A program made the translations under genes and the position numbers. A DNA stretch of 64,000 nt from Candidatus Caldatribacterium sp. (GTDB lineage Bacteria > Atribacterota > Atribacteria > Atribacterales > Caldatribacteriaceae). How positions within the stretch are numbered: position 1 is the first letter of the stretch; every line of letters starts with the position of its first letter. A model generated the notes under the pieces. That model was given only the letters and a program-made list of their open reading frames with translations. It did not search any database and had not been told where the DNA came from. Positions 8,463-15,990 of the stretch are shown one piece after another. Location: NCBI GenBank assembly GCA_025060675.1, contig JANXBI010000012.1:16530-80529 (forward strand). The letters run 5' to 3'.

Positions 8463-9478
8463 GTGAAGAGCGTTTGGAAAGTATTAAGCAAGCCATGAAT
8501 ATCATAGAGCGGAAGTATGGAAAAGGGGCCATTATGTTCCTTTCCCAAAACGTGCTCACTGCAGATATTGAGGTCATCAAAACGGGCTCCATCCTCCTCA
8601 ACATCGCTCTTGGAGTTGGGGGTTTTCCGAGAGGGCGAGTTGTGGAAGTGTTTGGACCAGAAGCGTCTGGAAAGACAACCATTGCTCTTCACGCCATTGC
8701 AGAGGCACAGAAAAAAGGAGGAATTGCCGCTTTTGTCGACGCTGAACACGCCCTGGATCCTACTTATGCAAGTAGAATTGGCGTGCAAATGGATAGACTG
8801 CTTCTTTCTCAACCGACTACAGCAGAAGAAGCTTTAGATATCGTTGACACTCTTGTCCGCAGTGGGAGTATTGATATCGTTGTCCTTGATTCTGTGGCAG
8901 CACTGGCCCCACGGATGGAGCTTGAGGGGAGTATTGGAGAACCAATGGTTGGTCTCCAAGCCCGACTCATGTCTCAGGCTCTTCGTCGACTTACCGGATA
9001 CATCAGCAAGACAAAGACAGTGGCTATTTTCGTTAACCAGCTTCGAGAAAAAATCGGTATGAACTATGGTCCATCGGAAACGACTCCTGGAGGAAGGGCC
9101 TTGAAGTTCTATGCTTCGGTCCGTCTTGATGTTCGACGAAAAGATTACATCCGAGTAGGAGGAAGCGAGCAGATTGTTGGGGCTTGGACTAAAGTGAGAG
9201 TTGTGAAGAATAAACTTGCTGCTCCATTCAAAGAAGCAGATCTTGAACTCTTCTATGGAGAGGGAATCTCAAAAGAGGGTGAGATCATCGACCTTGGGGA
9301 AAGTGCAGGGGTAATACGCCGTTCTGGAAACTGGTACTCCTTTGGGGAGTATCGGCTGGGACAGGGAAGAGAAGGTAGTCGCCAATTTTTAAAAGAGAAC
9401 CCTGATATTGCCCAAAGGATTCTCCTTGCTGCTTTAGAAAAGATGGGCATTGATCCAAAAATTGCCCTTAACGATTGA
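8459..9478 (+). CDS. recA: Recombinase RecA
   Basis: A DNA-dependent ATPase that forms filaments on single-stranded DNA, promotes strand exchange and triggers the SOS response. It has Walker A GPEASGKT, the conserved FVDAEHALDP segment, the Walker B core VVLDSVAALAP, and the DNA-binding L2 loop region FVNQLREKIGMNYG...ETTPGGRALKFY. ATG at 8459 overlaps thpR by 4 nt, follows an AGGGGTG site and gives 339 residues, a typical length. No intein is present. No recX follows; the next 305 nt have no gene. Confidence 0.98.
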   Translation: MSEERLESIKQAMNIIERKYGKGAIMFLSQNVLTADIEVIKTGSILLNIALGVGGFPRGRVVEVFGPEASGKTTIALHAIAEAQKKGGIAAFVDAEHALDPTYASRIGVQMDRLLLSQPTTAEEALDIVDTLVRSGSIDIVVLDSVAALAPRMELEGSIGEPMVGLQARLMSQALRRLTGYISKTKTVAIFVNQLREKIGMNYGPSETTPGGRALKFYASVRLDVRRKDYIRVGGSEQIVGAWTKVRVVKNKLAAPFKEADLELFYGEGISKEGEIIDLGESAGVIRRSGNWYSFGEYRLGQGREGSRQFLKENPDIAQRILLAALEKMGIDPKIALND

Positions 9479-9783
9479 GAAAATCCTTGGAGCCCCGAAA
9501 ATCACCTAGGGAGAAGGCTTCCTTGAAGAGCCCATCGGGAGAGCTTTTACTTTCTGATGGCTAAGGGACAATGAAATTTAGAAAAACCCTTGAAACACAC
9601 GCGTCACCTTTGCGCTTAGCAAGCACAGCAAACGATGAGGAAAGACTAGAATGGTCTCTCAAGACGAGAATTTCTCCAAGAGTCTACCAAGTAAGCCATC
9701 CTTGACTTGCCTAACTCTGGCGATTAGAATATTTCCAAGTCTGGTTCGCACATTGAAAAGTGAATAAGGGGTGAATCCAGCCT
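9479..9783. other. Intergenic region recA-rny (305 nt)
   Basis: No credible protein gene is seen on either strand. Two weakly paired elements occur: CCTT/CCC with GGG/AAGG at about 9487-9527, and AGCCcATC with GATGGCT at about 9516-9564 (one bulge). No clear T-tract terminator follows recA. The right third carries a near-consensus promoter. I compared it by eye with tmRNA, RNase P RNA and SRP RNA signatures and found none. A small RNA or long leader remains possible. Confidence 0.6.
9702..9730 (+). promoter_or_regulatory. Strong sigma-A promoter of rny-ymdB-spoVS
   Basis: TTGACT at 9702-9707 and TAGAAT at 9725-9730 are separated by exactly 17 nt, each matching the consensus at five of six positions. 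The start site would be near 9737, about 47 nt before the rny ATG. An AAGGGGTG ribosome site lies at 9766-9773. Confidence 0.75.
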
Positions 9784-11313
9784 ATGGGGCCAATATACAT
9801 CTTTTTAGGAGCAGCAATAGGATTCGTAGCAGGGATACTCTTTGTAACCCTGCAGCTTTCAAGGCGAAAGGAAAATGCGCAACTCCAGGCGCAGAGAATA
9901 TTGGAGGAAGCTACTCGTCAAGCGGAGAACATCAAAAAAGAGGCATTTCTCGAAGCGCGAGAAGAAATCCTTCGAGAAAAACAAAGCCTTGAAGAAGAAA
10001 TACAGAAGAAGCGAAAAGAACTCCAAAACTTAGAAAACCGCCTTCTTCGCCGCGAAGAGGTGCTGGAACGCCGCATGGAGCAACTTGAGAGATCTGAAGC
10101 TGCTCTCCGAAAAGCTCAGGAAGCTTTGGAACGAGAAAAACGAGAGGTAGAACTTATGAAGGCACAGGAAATTCAAGAGCTCTCGCGCATCGCAGGCCTC
10201 TCCATTGAGGAGGCTCAGCGAGAACTCTTGGAACGGGTGGAAAAAACCCTTGAGTATGAGATCAGCCTGCGGGTAAAAGAGGCAGAAGAGCGAGCAAGAA
10301 AGGAAGCTGAACGAGTGGCACGAGATATCGTAGGTCAAGCTATCCAGCGATATGCAGCGGATTTCACTGTTGAGAGCACCGTTTCGGTGGTTACGCTCCC
10401 AAACGACGAAATGAAAGGCCGTATCATAGGTCGGGAGGGAAGGAATATCCGTACATTCGAAATGATGACTGGTGTTGATCTTATTATTGATGACACGCCT
10501 GAGGCTGTTATCATATCTTGTTTTGATCCTATACGCAGGGAAGTTGCTCGTATCGCTCTTGAAAAACTCATTATGGATGGCCGCATTCATCCTGCACGTA
10601 TCGAAGAACTTATCGAAAAAGCTAAGATTCAGGTTGAAGAGAAAATTCTCCAAGAGGGGGAACAGGCACTCTTTGATACGGGAATTAAAAACGTACACCC
10701 GGAGCTCGTAAAGCTCCTCGGAAAGCTCTACTTCCGCACAAGTTATGGCCAAAACGTGTTGCAACACGCTAAAGAGGTTGCCCACTTTGCAAGTCTCATG
10801 GCTAGTGAACTTGGTGCCAACGTGCACATAGCAAAAAGGGCGGGACTCCTCCACGACATTGGCAAGGCACTTGACCACGAAGTTGAGGGACCCCATGCGC
10901 GAATTGGAGCAGAACTCCTTGGTCGATATGGAGAAAAGTGGGAGGTTATTCATGCTGTTGAGGCTCACCATGGTGATGTCGATCCCCAGACTCTTGAGGC
11001 GGTGCTTGTACAAGCGGCAGATGCCATTTCTGCTTCCCGTCCCGGAGCACGGAGGGAAAGTCTTGAAGCATATATCAAGCGCCTTGAGCGTTTGGAAAAA
11101 ATTGCTGATTCTTTTGAAGGTGTTGAGAAAGCTTACGCCATCCAGGCAGGACGTGAAGTTCGTATCATCGTGAAGCCAGATCGGGTCGACGATGCAGGTG
11201 CAGCAAAACTCGCCTGGGATATAGCAAAAAGAATCGAAAAAGAGCTTGAGTACCCCGGACAGATAAAGGTGACAGTCATCCGAGAGACGAGAGCCATAGA
11301 GTACGCGAAATAG
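9784..11313 (+). CDS. rny: Ribonuclease Y
   Basis: A membrane-anchored endoribonuclease that starts mRNA turnover in bacteria lacking RNase E. One N-terminal membrane helix (about residues 3-24) leads into a long charged coiled coil to about 195. A KH domain follows (GRIIGREGRNIRTFE), then an HD domain with the metal motif HDIGKALD and downstream histidines (EAHHGDVDP). The 509 residues are typical. It heads a transcription unit with ymdB and spoVS. The rny-ymdB-spoVS order is seen in Gram-positive and several deep-branching lineages. Confidence 0.97.
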   Translation: MGPIYIFLGAAIGFVAGILFVTLQLSRRKENAQLQAQRILEEATRQAENIKKEAFLEAREEILREKQSLEEEIQKKRKELQNLENRLLRREEVLERRMEQLERSEAALRKAQEALEREKREVELMKAQEIQELSRIAGLSIEEAQRELLERVEKTLEYEISLRVKEAEERARKEAERVARDIVGQAIQRYAADFTVESTVSVVTLPNDEMKGRIIGREGRNIRTFEMMTGVDLIIDDTPEAVIISCFDPIRREVARIALEKLIMDGRIHPARIEELIEKAKIQVEEKILQEGEQALFDTGIKNVHPELVKLLGKLYFRTSYGQNVLQHAKEVAHFASLMASELGANVHIAKRAGLLHDIGKALDHEVEGPHARIGAELLGRYGEKWEVIHAVEAHHGDVDPQTLEAVLVQAADAISASRPGARRESLEAYIKRLERLEKIADSFEGVEKAYAIQAGREVRIIVKPDRVDDAGAAKLAWDIAKRIEKELEYPGQIKVTVIRETRAIEYAK

Positions 11314-11331
11314 CAGAGGAGGATAGGTGTT

Positions 11332-12120
11332 TTGAGATTTCTCATTGTTGGAGACATCGTAGGAAAACCTGGAAGGCGCATACTTCGAGAAAAGCTTCCT
11401 CTTCTTAAGGAAGAACTCCGAATTGATGCCGTTATCGTCAATGGGGAGAATGCCGCAGGCGGTCTGGGAATCACACCAGAGGTATGTGAGGAAATCCTCC
11501 GCTGTGGGGTGGACGTAGTGACCACTGGAAACCATGTTTGGGACAAGAAAGAGATTCTCGGGTACATCGACCGAGAACCTCGCCTTCTTCGTCCCTTAAA
11601 TTATCCGGATGGTGTCCCTGGGAGGGGGTCACTTGTTCTCGAAAAGGAGGGGAGGGTTTGGGCAGTTGTCAATCTCAGTGGTCGTGTGTTCATGCCTCCT
11701 TTGGATTGCCCTTTTCGCAGGATCGAGAAGGAGCTCAAGTCCCTTCAAGAACGCACCAGGATTATCCTCGTGGATTTCCACGCAGAAGCTTCGTCAGAAA
11801 AAATTGCGATGGGATGGTTTCTCGACGGAAAAGTTTCTTGTGTTTTCGGAACCCACACCCATGTAGCCACAGCAGACGAACGTATCCTCCCCCAAGGAAC
11901 GGCATATATTACGGATATTGGTATGACGGGAGCTCATGATTCGGTCATCGGCATCGAAGTAGCAGACATCATCGGAAGATTTCTGACGCAGATGCCAGCG
12001 AAGTACCGGGTGGCCAAGGAAAATGTGAAACTCAACGGGATTGTCGTGGAGGTGGATGACACTACAGGTAAGGCGCGCGATATTTTTCGTCTTTCTGTAC
12101 CTCTTGCGGAGCACGTTTAA
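11332..12120 (+). CDS. ymdB: YmdB-type metallophosphoesterase (2',3'-cyclic-nucleotide phosphodiesterase)
   Basis: A dinuclear-metal phosphoesterase that in Bacillus hydrolyses 2',3'-cyclic nucleotides and affects biofilm and motility decisions. The metal ligand motifs are GDIVGKPGR at the N-terminus, NGENAAGG, TGNHVWD, and GTHTHVATAD with the preceding FHAEA. The 262 residues are full length. The start is TTG at 11332, after an AGGAGGATAGG site. Because RNA decay makes 2',3'-cyclic nucleotides, pairing with RNase Y is consistent with a shared RNA-turnover pathway. Confidence 0.93.
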   Translation: MRFLIVGDIVGKPGRRILREKLPLLKEELRIDAVIVNGENAAGGLGITPEVCEEILRCGVDVVTTGNHVWDKKEILGYIDREPRLLRPLNYPDGVPGRGSLVLEKEGRVWAVVNLSGRVFMPPLDCPFRRIEKELKSLQERTRIILVDFHAEASSEKIAMGWFLDGKVSCVFGTHTHVATADERILPQGTAYITDIGMTGAHDSVIGIEVADIIGRFLTQMPAKYRVAKENVKLNGIVVEVDDTTGKARDIFRLSVPLAEHV

Positions 12121-12159
12121 GTAGACGATGGAGGATGGAGAGTGAAAGGGGGAGTCAAC

Positions 12160-12426
12160 ATGGACGTTCTCAAGGTTTCTTCAAAGTCAAATCCCAACGC
12201 TGTTGCTGGTGCCTTAGCAGGTGCAATCCGGGAGAAGGGGATGGCTGAGATACAGGCCATCGGAGCAGGGGCTGTCAACCAAGCAATCAAAGCCATCGCT
12301 ATTGCACGAGGATACGTCGCTCCAAGCGGCATTGACCTTGTCTGCATCCCTGCCTTCACGGACGTCACCATTGATGGAGAAGAGCGAACTGCTATTAAGC
12401 TTATTGTGAAGCCCCGAAATGATTAA
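12160..12426 (+). CDS. spoVS: Stage V sporulation protein S (SpoVS)
   Basis: A small Alba-like protein of 88 residues. It aligns closely with Bacillus SpoVS, with the conserved stretches AIGAGAVNQAIKAIAIARG and IPAFTDVTIDGEERTAIKL. SpoVS is needed for spore coat and septation steps in Bacillus but also occurs in non-sporulating bacteria such as Thermotogae and Deinococcus, where its role is unknown. ATG at 12160 is chosen because AAGGGGGAG ends 7 nt upstream and it matches family starts; a GTG at 12142 would add six residues. A strong terminator follows. No other sporulation gene is seen. Confidence 0.95.
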   Translation: MDVLKVSSKSNPNAVAGALAGAIREKGMAEIQAIGAGAVNQAIKAIAIARGYVAPSGIDLVCIPAFTDVTIDGEERTAIKLIVKPRND

Positions 12427-12427
12427 T

Positions 12428-12466
12428 AAAAAAGCCTGTTCTCCTTACGGAGAACAGGCTTTTTTA
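12428..12466. terminator. Strong intrinsic terminator after spoVS
   Basis: A perfect stem pairs AAAAAAGCCTGTTCTCC (12428-12444) with its complement at 12449-12465 around the tetraloop TTAC, with an A-tract before and a T-tract after. It can end transcription from either direction. It separates the rny-ymdB-spoVS unit from miaB. Confidence 0.93.
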
Positions 12467-12531
12467 TTCTAAGTCGGGGTAAGGATAAGGAATAAGGGGA
12501 GTGGTATTTTGTTTTTCTCCTTACGAGTCCT

Positions 12532-13860
12532 ATGGAGAAAAAGCTTTCTGTTGCTTTAGTAACTTTCGGGTGCCAAATGAATAAAAGCCGATCTGAACAC
12601 CTTCTTTACCTCTTCCTGAGAGATGGTTTCTCCCAAGCCCAAAAGGAAGAGGATGCTGATGTTCTTGTCTTCAACACCTGTGCGGTTCGAGAACATGCCG
12701 TAGCAAGAGCTATTGGAGTAATCTCGCACCTCTACCATACTGCTTGTGCAAAGCGAGGAAAGCCACCACTTGTGGTCCTCTGCGGCTGCATGGGTGAACT
12801 TCTACAGGAAAAACTCCTCAAACGTGTTCCTTACGTGAATGTTCTCGTGGGAACCCACGATTTCGACGCCATTCCCCGCCTCGTACGAGAAGCCATCATG
12901 GATGGCAAACGAAAGCTCTCTTTTTCCCCTCCCTCACCACTTTTCCTTGAAGAGGGGTACGAACGAGAGGGAAGAATCTCAGCGTATCTTCCCGTCACTT
13001 TCGGGTGCGACAATTTTTGTAGTTACTGCGTCGTCCCGTACACCACAGGACCCCAGAGAAGCAAACCCAAAGAGCTTATCCTGAGGGAGCTCTCCGCTCT
13101 TCTTAACGAGGGGTTTCGTGAAATAACTCTCCTTGGTCAGAACGTCAATGCTTACGGGAGAGATTTTGGAAGCCCGCACGCTTTTGAAGAGCTCCTCGAG
13201 AGTATCGAAAAGCGATTCGGAGGAAAAAGAGTGTGGATCCGTTTTATCACTTCTCACCCAAAGGACATGCGCCGCGAGATCGTAGAAATCGTAAAAAGGA
13301 GCCATATCCTCTGTCCATATTTCCATCTTCCTCTCCAAGCGGGTTCAAACAGAATTCTCCAGCTTATGAACCGAGGGTACACGAAAGAACAATACCTTGA
13401 CATCGCCTTGTACATTCGCGAGTCCATCCCTGAGGCTGCTATCGGTACAGATATTATCGTGGGCTTTCCCACCGAAAGCGATGCCGACTTTGCAGACACT
13501 CTTGAAGTGGTTCAGAAGGTTCAGTTTGAAATCGCCTATACCTACGCATACTCTCCACGTCCCCGTACTAAAGCAGCGGAACTCAAAGATGATGTCCCCC
13601 AAAAGGTGAAAAAAGAGCGCCTTGAGACGCTCACAAAGGCCCTTAAGAAAGCATACTCTGAGCGCCTCTACGTTCATGAAGGTAGAACAACAGAAGTGCT
13701 TGTTGTGGAAAAAAAGAAGGACTCATTCTTTGGGCGAACCAGAGAAAACCTCGGAGTTACCATACCTGCAAGCAACGGAGTCTACCCAGGGAAATTCCTT
13801 GTCGTACGCCTTCTGAGAGACGCTGAAGGAAAACTCAGAGGAGATGTCCAAGAAGAATAA
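12532..13860 (+). CDS. miaB: tRNA-2-methylthio-N6-dimethylallyladenosine synthase
   Basis: A radical-SAM enzyme that methylthiolates the A37 modification made by MiaA. Auxiliary-cluster cysteines lie near residues 14, 50 and 84-86. The radical-SAM motif is CDNFCSYC (C159, C163, C166), followed by the MiaB-like VVPYTTGPQRSK. A TRAM domain ends the protein. ATG at 12532 is the only start codon between an in-frame stop at 12493 and the conserved N-terminus, yet no good ribosome site precedes it. miaA overlaps it by 17 nt, so both modification enzymes are made together. No clear promoter is visible between the terminator and the ATG. Confidence 0.95.
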   Translation: MEKKLSVALVTFGCQMNKSRSEHLLYLFLRDGFSQAQKEEDADVLVFNTCAVREHAVARAIGVISHLYHTACAKRGKPPLVVLCGCMGELLQEKLLKRVPYVNVLVGTHDFDAIPRLVREAIMDGKRKLSFSPPSPLFLEEGYEREGRISAYLPVTFGCDNFCSYCVVPYTTGPQRSKPKELILRELSALLNEGFREITLLGQNVNAYGRDFGSPHAFEELLESIEKRFGGKRVWIRFITSHPKDMRREIVEIVKRSHILCPYFHLPLQAGSNRILQLMNRGYTKEQYLDIALYIRESIPEAAIGTDIIVGFPTESDADFADTLEVVQKVQFEIAYTYAYSPRPRTKAAELKDDVPQKVKKERLETLTKALKKAYSERLYVHEGRTTEVLVVEKKKDSFFGRTRENLGVTIPASNGVYPGKFLVVRLLRDAEGKLRGDVQEE

Positions 13861-14812
13861 TCTTATCCTCTGTATTCTTGGTCCCACAGCGAGTGGAAAG
13901 ACAGCAGTCTCCCTTGAGGTTGCTGAACGCTTGCCAAAGGTTGAAATCATTTCTGCGGATTCCTTGGCTGTTTACAAATATCTCAACATTGGAACCGCTA
14001 AACCTCCTGAGGACGTGCGGAGACGTGTTCCACACCACCTTGTTGATTTTCTCGACCCCAAAGAGCGGTGGAGTGCTTACGATTTTCGAAAAGAAGCGCT
14101 CCGTCTTCTCCACGAAATAACGTTTCGGGAATCCCTCCCTGTAGTAGTGGGAGGAACAGCATTTTACCTTGATGTTCTCCTCCATGGTATCCCAACTTGG
14201 GGCGCACCTCGACGTGAGAACCTTCGGCGTGTCCTCGAGCGAATGAGAACTGAGCAGCTTTTTGCACTGCTTGTTAGTATTGACCCGAATAGAGCTGAAA
14301 AAGTTGGTAGGAGTGACCGAAAAAGACTCATCAGGGCTTTGGAGATATTCTTCCTTACTGGCCGAATTCCCTCTACAAAAAGAACGCGTTGTACAACGTC
14401 GGGGAATTTTCAGTACCTCCTTGTAGGGATTGCGTGGGAGAAAGAGGAACTCCAGAAGCGAATATGGAATAGAATAGAGGACATGTTCCGCAAAGGTATA
14501 GTAGAGGAAGTAGCACAACTCTTCAACCTTGGATATGAGCTCCCTCTTCCTGCTCTTGAAAATTTCACATATCGCCCGATCATAGCTCTCCTCCAAGGAA
14601 AGTGCTCTCTCAGAGAGGCGAAAGAGGCTGTTTTTCGTGGAACAATGCTTTTTGCCAAAAGGCAGATGAATTGGTTCCGTAAGATGCCCGTGGTCTGGAT
14701 TTCTCCTGAGGAAGGGGATTTCGGCAAGCTTGCCGAACGTGTTTATTACCTCGTCAAAACTTCTCTTGAGGAGGGACACGACTGTGGAGGAAAAACGACC
14801 TGGGAAGATTAA
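13844..14812 (+). CDS. miaA: tRNA dimethylallyltransferase
   Basis: Transfers the isopentenyl group to adenosine 37 of tRNAs reading UNN codons, the step before MiaB. It has the P-loop GPTASGKT, the substrate-binding segment ISADSLAVYK and LNIGTAKP, the VVVGGTAFY motif, and a C-terminal basic region with YRPIIALLQG and FAKRQMNWFRK. The 322 residues are normal. ATG at 13844 sits in the end of miaB. The next small gene starts inside its 3' end. Confidence 0.96.
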   Translation: MSKKNNLILCILGPTASGKTAVSLEVAERLPKVEIISADSLAVYKYLNIGTAKPPEDVRRRVPHHLVDFLDPKERWSAYDFRKEALRLLHEITFRESLPVVVGGTAFYLDVLLHGIPTWGAPRRENLRRVLERMRTEQLFALLVSIDPNRAEKVGRSDRKRLIRALEIFFLTGRIPSTKRTRCTTSGNFQYLLVGIAWEKEELQKRIWNRIEDMFRKGIVEEVAQLFNLGYELPLPALENFTYRPIIALLQGKCSLREAKEAVFRGTMLFAKRQMNWFRKMPVVWISPEEGDFGKLAERVYYLVKTSLEEGHDCGGKTTWED

Positions 14813-15065
14813 AGACTTAGGATATTACTTCCTGAATCTCCTCTCAGCCAAGGCTTGGCAATACCTTGGGCTTATGGTCCACCCAGAGAATGGACAAATC
14901 CTCGTAGACCTTGAAGAAGCTAGAAAGGCAATCGACCTTTTCTCCGTTATTCTCGACACGTTGAAGAAGGACCTTGACAAAGATGAGCTGCGAGAACTTG
15001 AGTTTCACCTCTCGAACCTTCAGTTAAACTTTGTGGAGAAGATGAGGCAGCTTGCTCAGGAATGA
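14784..15065 (+). CDS. DUF1844 family protein
   Basis: A 93-residue protein of unknown function. It matches DUF1844-type proteins, with a hydrophobic N-terminal segment (YYFLNLLSAKAWQYLGLM), the motif ENGQILVDLEEARKAID, and a helical C-terminus (ELEFHLSNLQLNFVE). GTG at 14784 is preferred because GAGGAGGG ends 8 nt before it; a longer reading from 14730 would run further into miaA. It overlaps miaA by 29 nt and is the last gene of that unit. The family often sits near tRNA and translation genes, but no activity is established. Confidence 0.8.
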   Translation: MEEKRPGKIKDLGYYFLNLLSAKAWQYLGLMVHPENGQILVDLEEARKAIDLFSVILDTLKKDLDKDELRELEFHLSNLQLNFVEKMRQLAQE

Positions 15066-15371
15066 CTGGCTAGATGGCGTCGTGTTCATTATTGCCCCCC
15101 AGAAAGGAACTTCTTTCTCCTGTTGTTAAATAAACATCAATTAGTTTGCATTAGTAATCACTTCGCAACTTGATATACCTATCTTAAGACGTCGCTAAGT
15201 GCAACTCCATAAGGGGAATCTGCTTGCTCATTTACGGATTCCGCAAATATGTTGAGAAGGGGCACTTAACCATTAGTTAAGGAACGAGAAGGTGCTTTGA
15301 TGCTACGCAGAGTAACCAGCGGAAAGGGTATATCGAGGAGGGATAACACAATAGGCTGAGGGGGGAGAGAA
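15066..15371. other. Structured intergenic region before the exported VOC gene (306 nt)
   Basis: No credible gene is seen. Three inverted repeats are present: AGAAAG/CTTTCT at 15101-15118, GGAATC/GATTCC at about 15215-15242, and CTTAAC/GTTAAG around the loop CATTA at about 15266-15283, the last enclosed by GCAC/GTGC. A weak promoter-like TTGCTC (15224-15229) has TATGTT 18 nt further on. The gene downstream has a GGGGGGAGAG ribosome site. No known riboswitch class was recognised. The region could hold a 5' leader or a small RNA. Confidence 0.5.
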
Positions 15372-15863
15372 ATGAAAGAGAAAGGGAATGTGTTGCTGTG
15401 TTTGTTCTTAACTGTTTCCTTGTTGTGGATTGTTTCGCTTGCATTTGCGGAAGACGTGAAATTTGCGAAGGGTATTCACCACATTGCCATCAACGTCAAG
15501 AACATGGAGGAATCGATTAAGTTTTATAGAGATGTTCTCGGATTCGAGCAGGACAGAAGCGTCCGCCTCGAAGACTTAAAACTCGACATTACTTTCTTCA
15601 AACTGCCCGGGGGGAACACGCTCCTTGAGCTCATTCATTATGACGAGGCGAACGTTATCCCACCGTATGACGTCACAGATAGGGGTATTTATAGGCATAT
15701 TGCTTTCGTAGTGGACAATGTAGACGCAGTGGCAGAGCATTTGAAGAAAAACGGTTATGAGCCCCACTTTGGACCGACAAATCTCGAAGCCTTGGGAATT
15801 CGAGTTGTTCTGGTAAAAGACCCAAACGGTGTTGAAGTCGAGTTCTGCCAGCCAATCAAGTGA
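15372..15863 (+). CDS. Exported VOC (glyoxalase/dioxygenase-fold) protein
   Basis: A 163-residue protein with a classic signal peptide (basic MKEK, hydrophobic core, cleavage near AFA-ED at about residue 26). A single vicinal-oxygen-chelate domain follows. Likely metal ligands are the histidine of GIHHIAINV, the glutamate near LLELIHY, the histidine of YRHIAFVVDN and the glutamate of VEVEFCQ. The fold covers glyoxalase I, methylmalonyl-CoA epimerase and extradiol dioxygenases, but the substrate cannot be told. Export is unusual because most relatives are cytoplasmic. The gene stands alone, between a structured upstream region and a long inverted repeat. Confidence 0.85.
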   Translation: MKEKGNVLLCLFLTVSLLWIVSLAFAEDVKFAKGIHHIAINVKNMEESIKFYRDVLGFEQDRSVRLEDLKLDITFFKLPGGNTLLELIHYDEANVIPPYDVTDRGIYRHIAFVVDNVDAVAEHLKKNGYEPHFGPTNLEALGIRVVLVKDPNGVEVEFCQPIK

Positions 15864-15901
15864 CGATTTTGGGAATGAGAAGTTCTAGGAAGCTTGTTTT
15901 T

Positions 15902-15947
15902 AAATACAACACGTGCTATGTCGTGTCTCCATGCACGTGTTGTATTT
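15902..15947. terminator. Long inverted repeat between convergent genes, probable terminator
   Basis: A perfect 15-bp stem (AAATACAACACGTGC at 15902-15916 with its complement at 15933-15947) encloses a 16-nt loop. AAGCTT palindromes flank it on both sides. It lies between the end of the VOC gene and the end of hflX on the other strand, where a two-way terminator is expected. The T-tracts are interrupted on both strands, so termination is likely but not certain. Confidence 0.7.
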
Positions 15948-15963
15948 ATTGAAAAGCTTTTGA

Positions 15964-15979
15964 CATAATATACATTATG
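15964..15979. repeat. Small palindrome CATAAT-ATAC-ATTATG
   Basis: Six-base arms CATAAT and ATTATG flank ATAC just past the hflX stop codon. It has the shape of an operator half-site pair, but no promoter with correct spacing is seen: the overlapping TTGACA at 15960 has no -10 box. It may be part of the termination region. Confidence 0.4.
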
Positions 15980-15990
15980 GGAAGTAAGGA

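Noticed and set aside
9479..9783. tmRNA, RNase P RNA or SRP RNA in the recA-rny gap
   Set aside because: None of the conserved core motifs or tRNA-like ends of these RNAs is visible.
10030..11535. Long open frame of about 500 codons antisense to rny and ymdB
   Set aside because: It lies wholly opposite well-conserved genes, has cysteine/serine-rich low-quality sequence and no recognisable domain. Codon bias on the sense strand leaves the antisense frame open.
13835..14779. Open frame of 314 codons on the - strand over miaA
   Set aside because: Antisense shadow of MiaA with no domain.
15066..15371. Known riboswitch (SAM, TPP, cobalamin, FMN, c-di-GMP) before the VOC gene
   Set aside because: The conserved core sequences of these classes were not found; only generic hairpins are present.
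15960..15990. TTGACA at 15960 as a + strand promoter
   Set aside because: No -10 box at 16-18 nt spacing, and it would only transcribe antisense to hflX.
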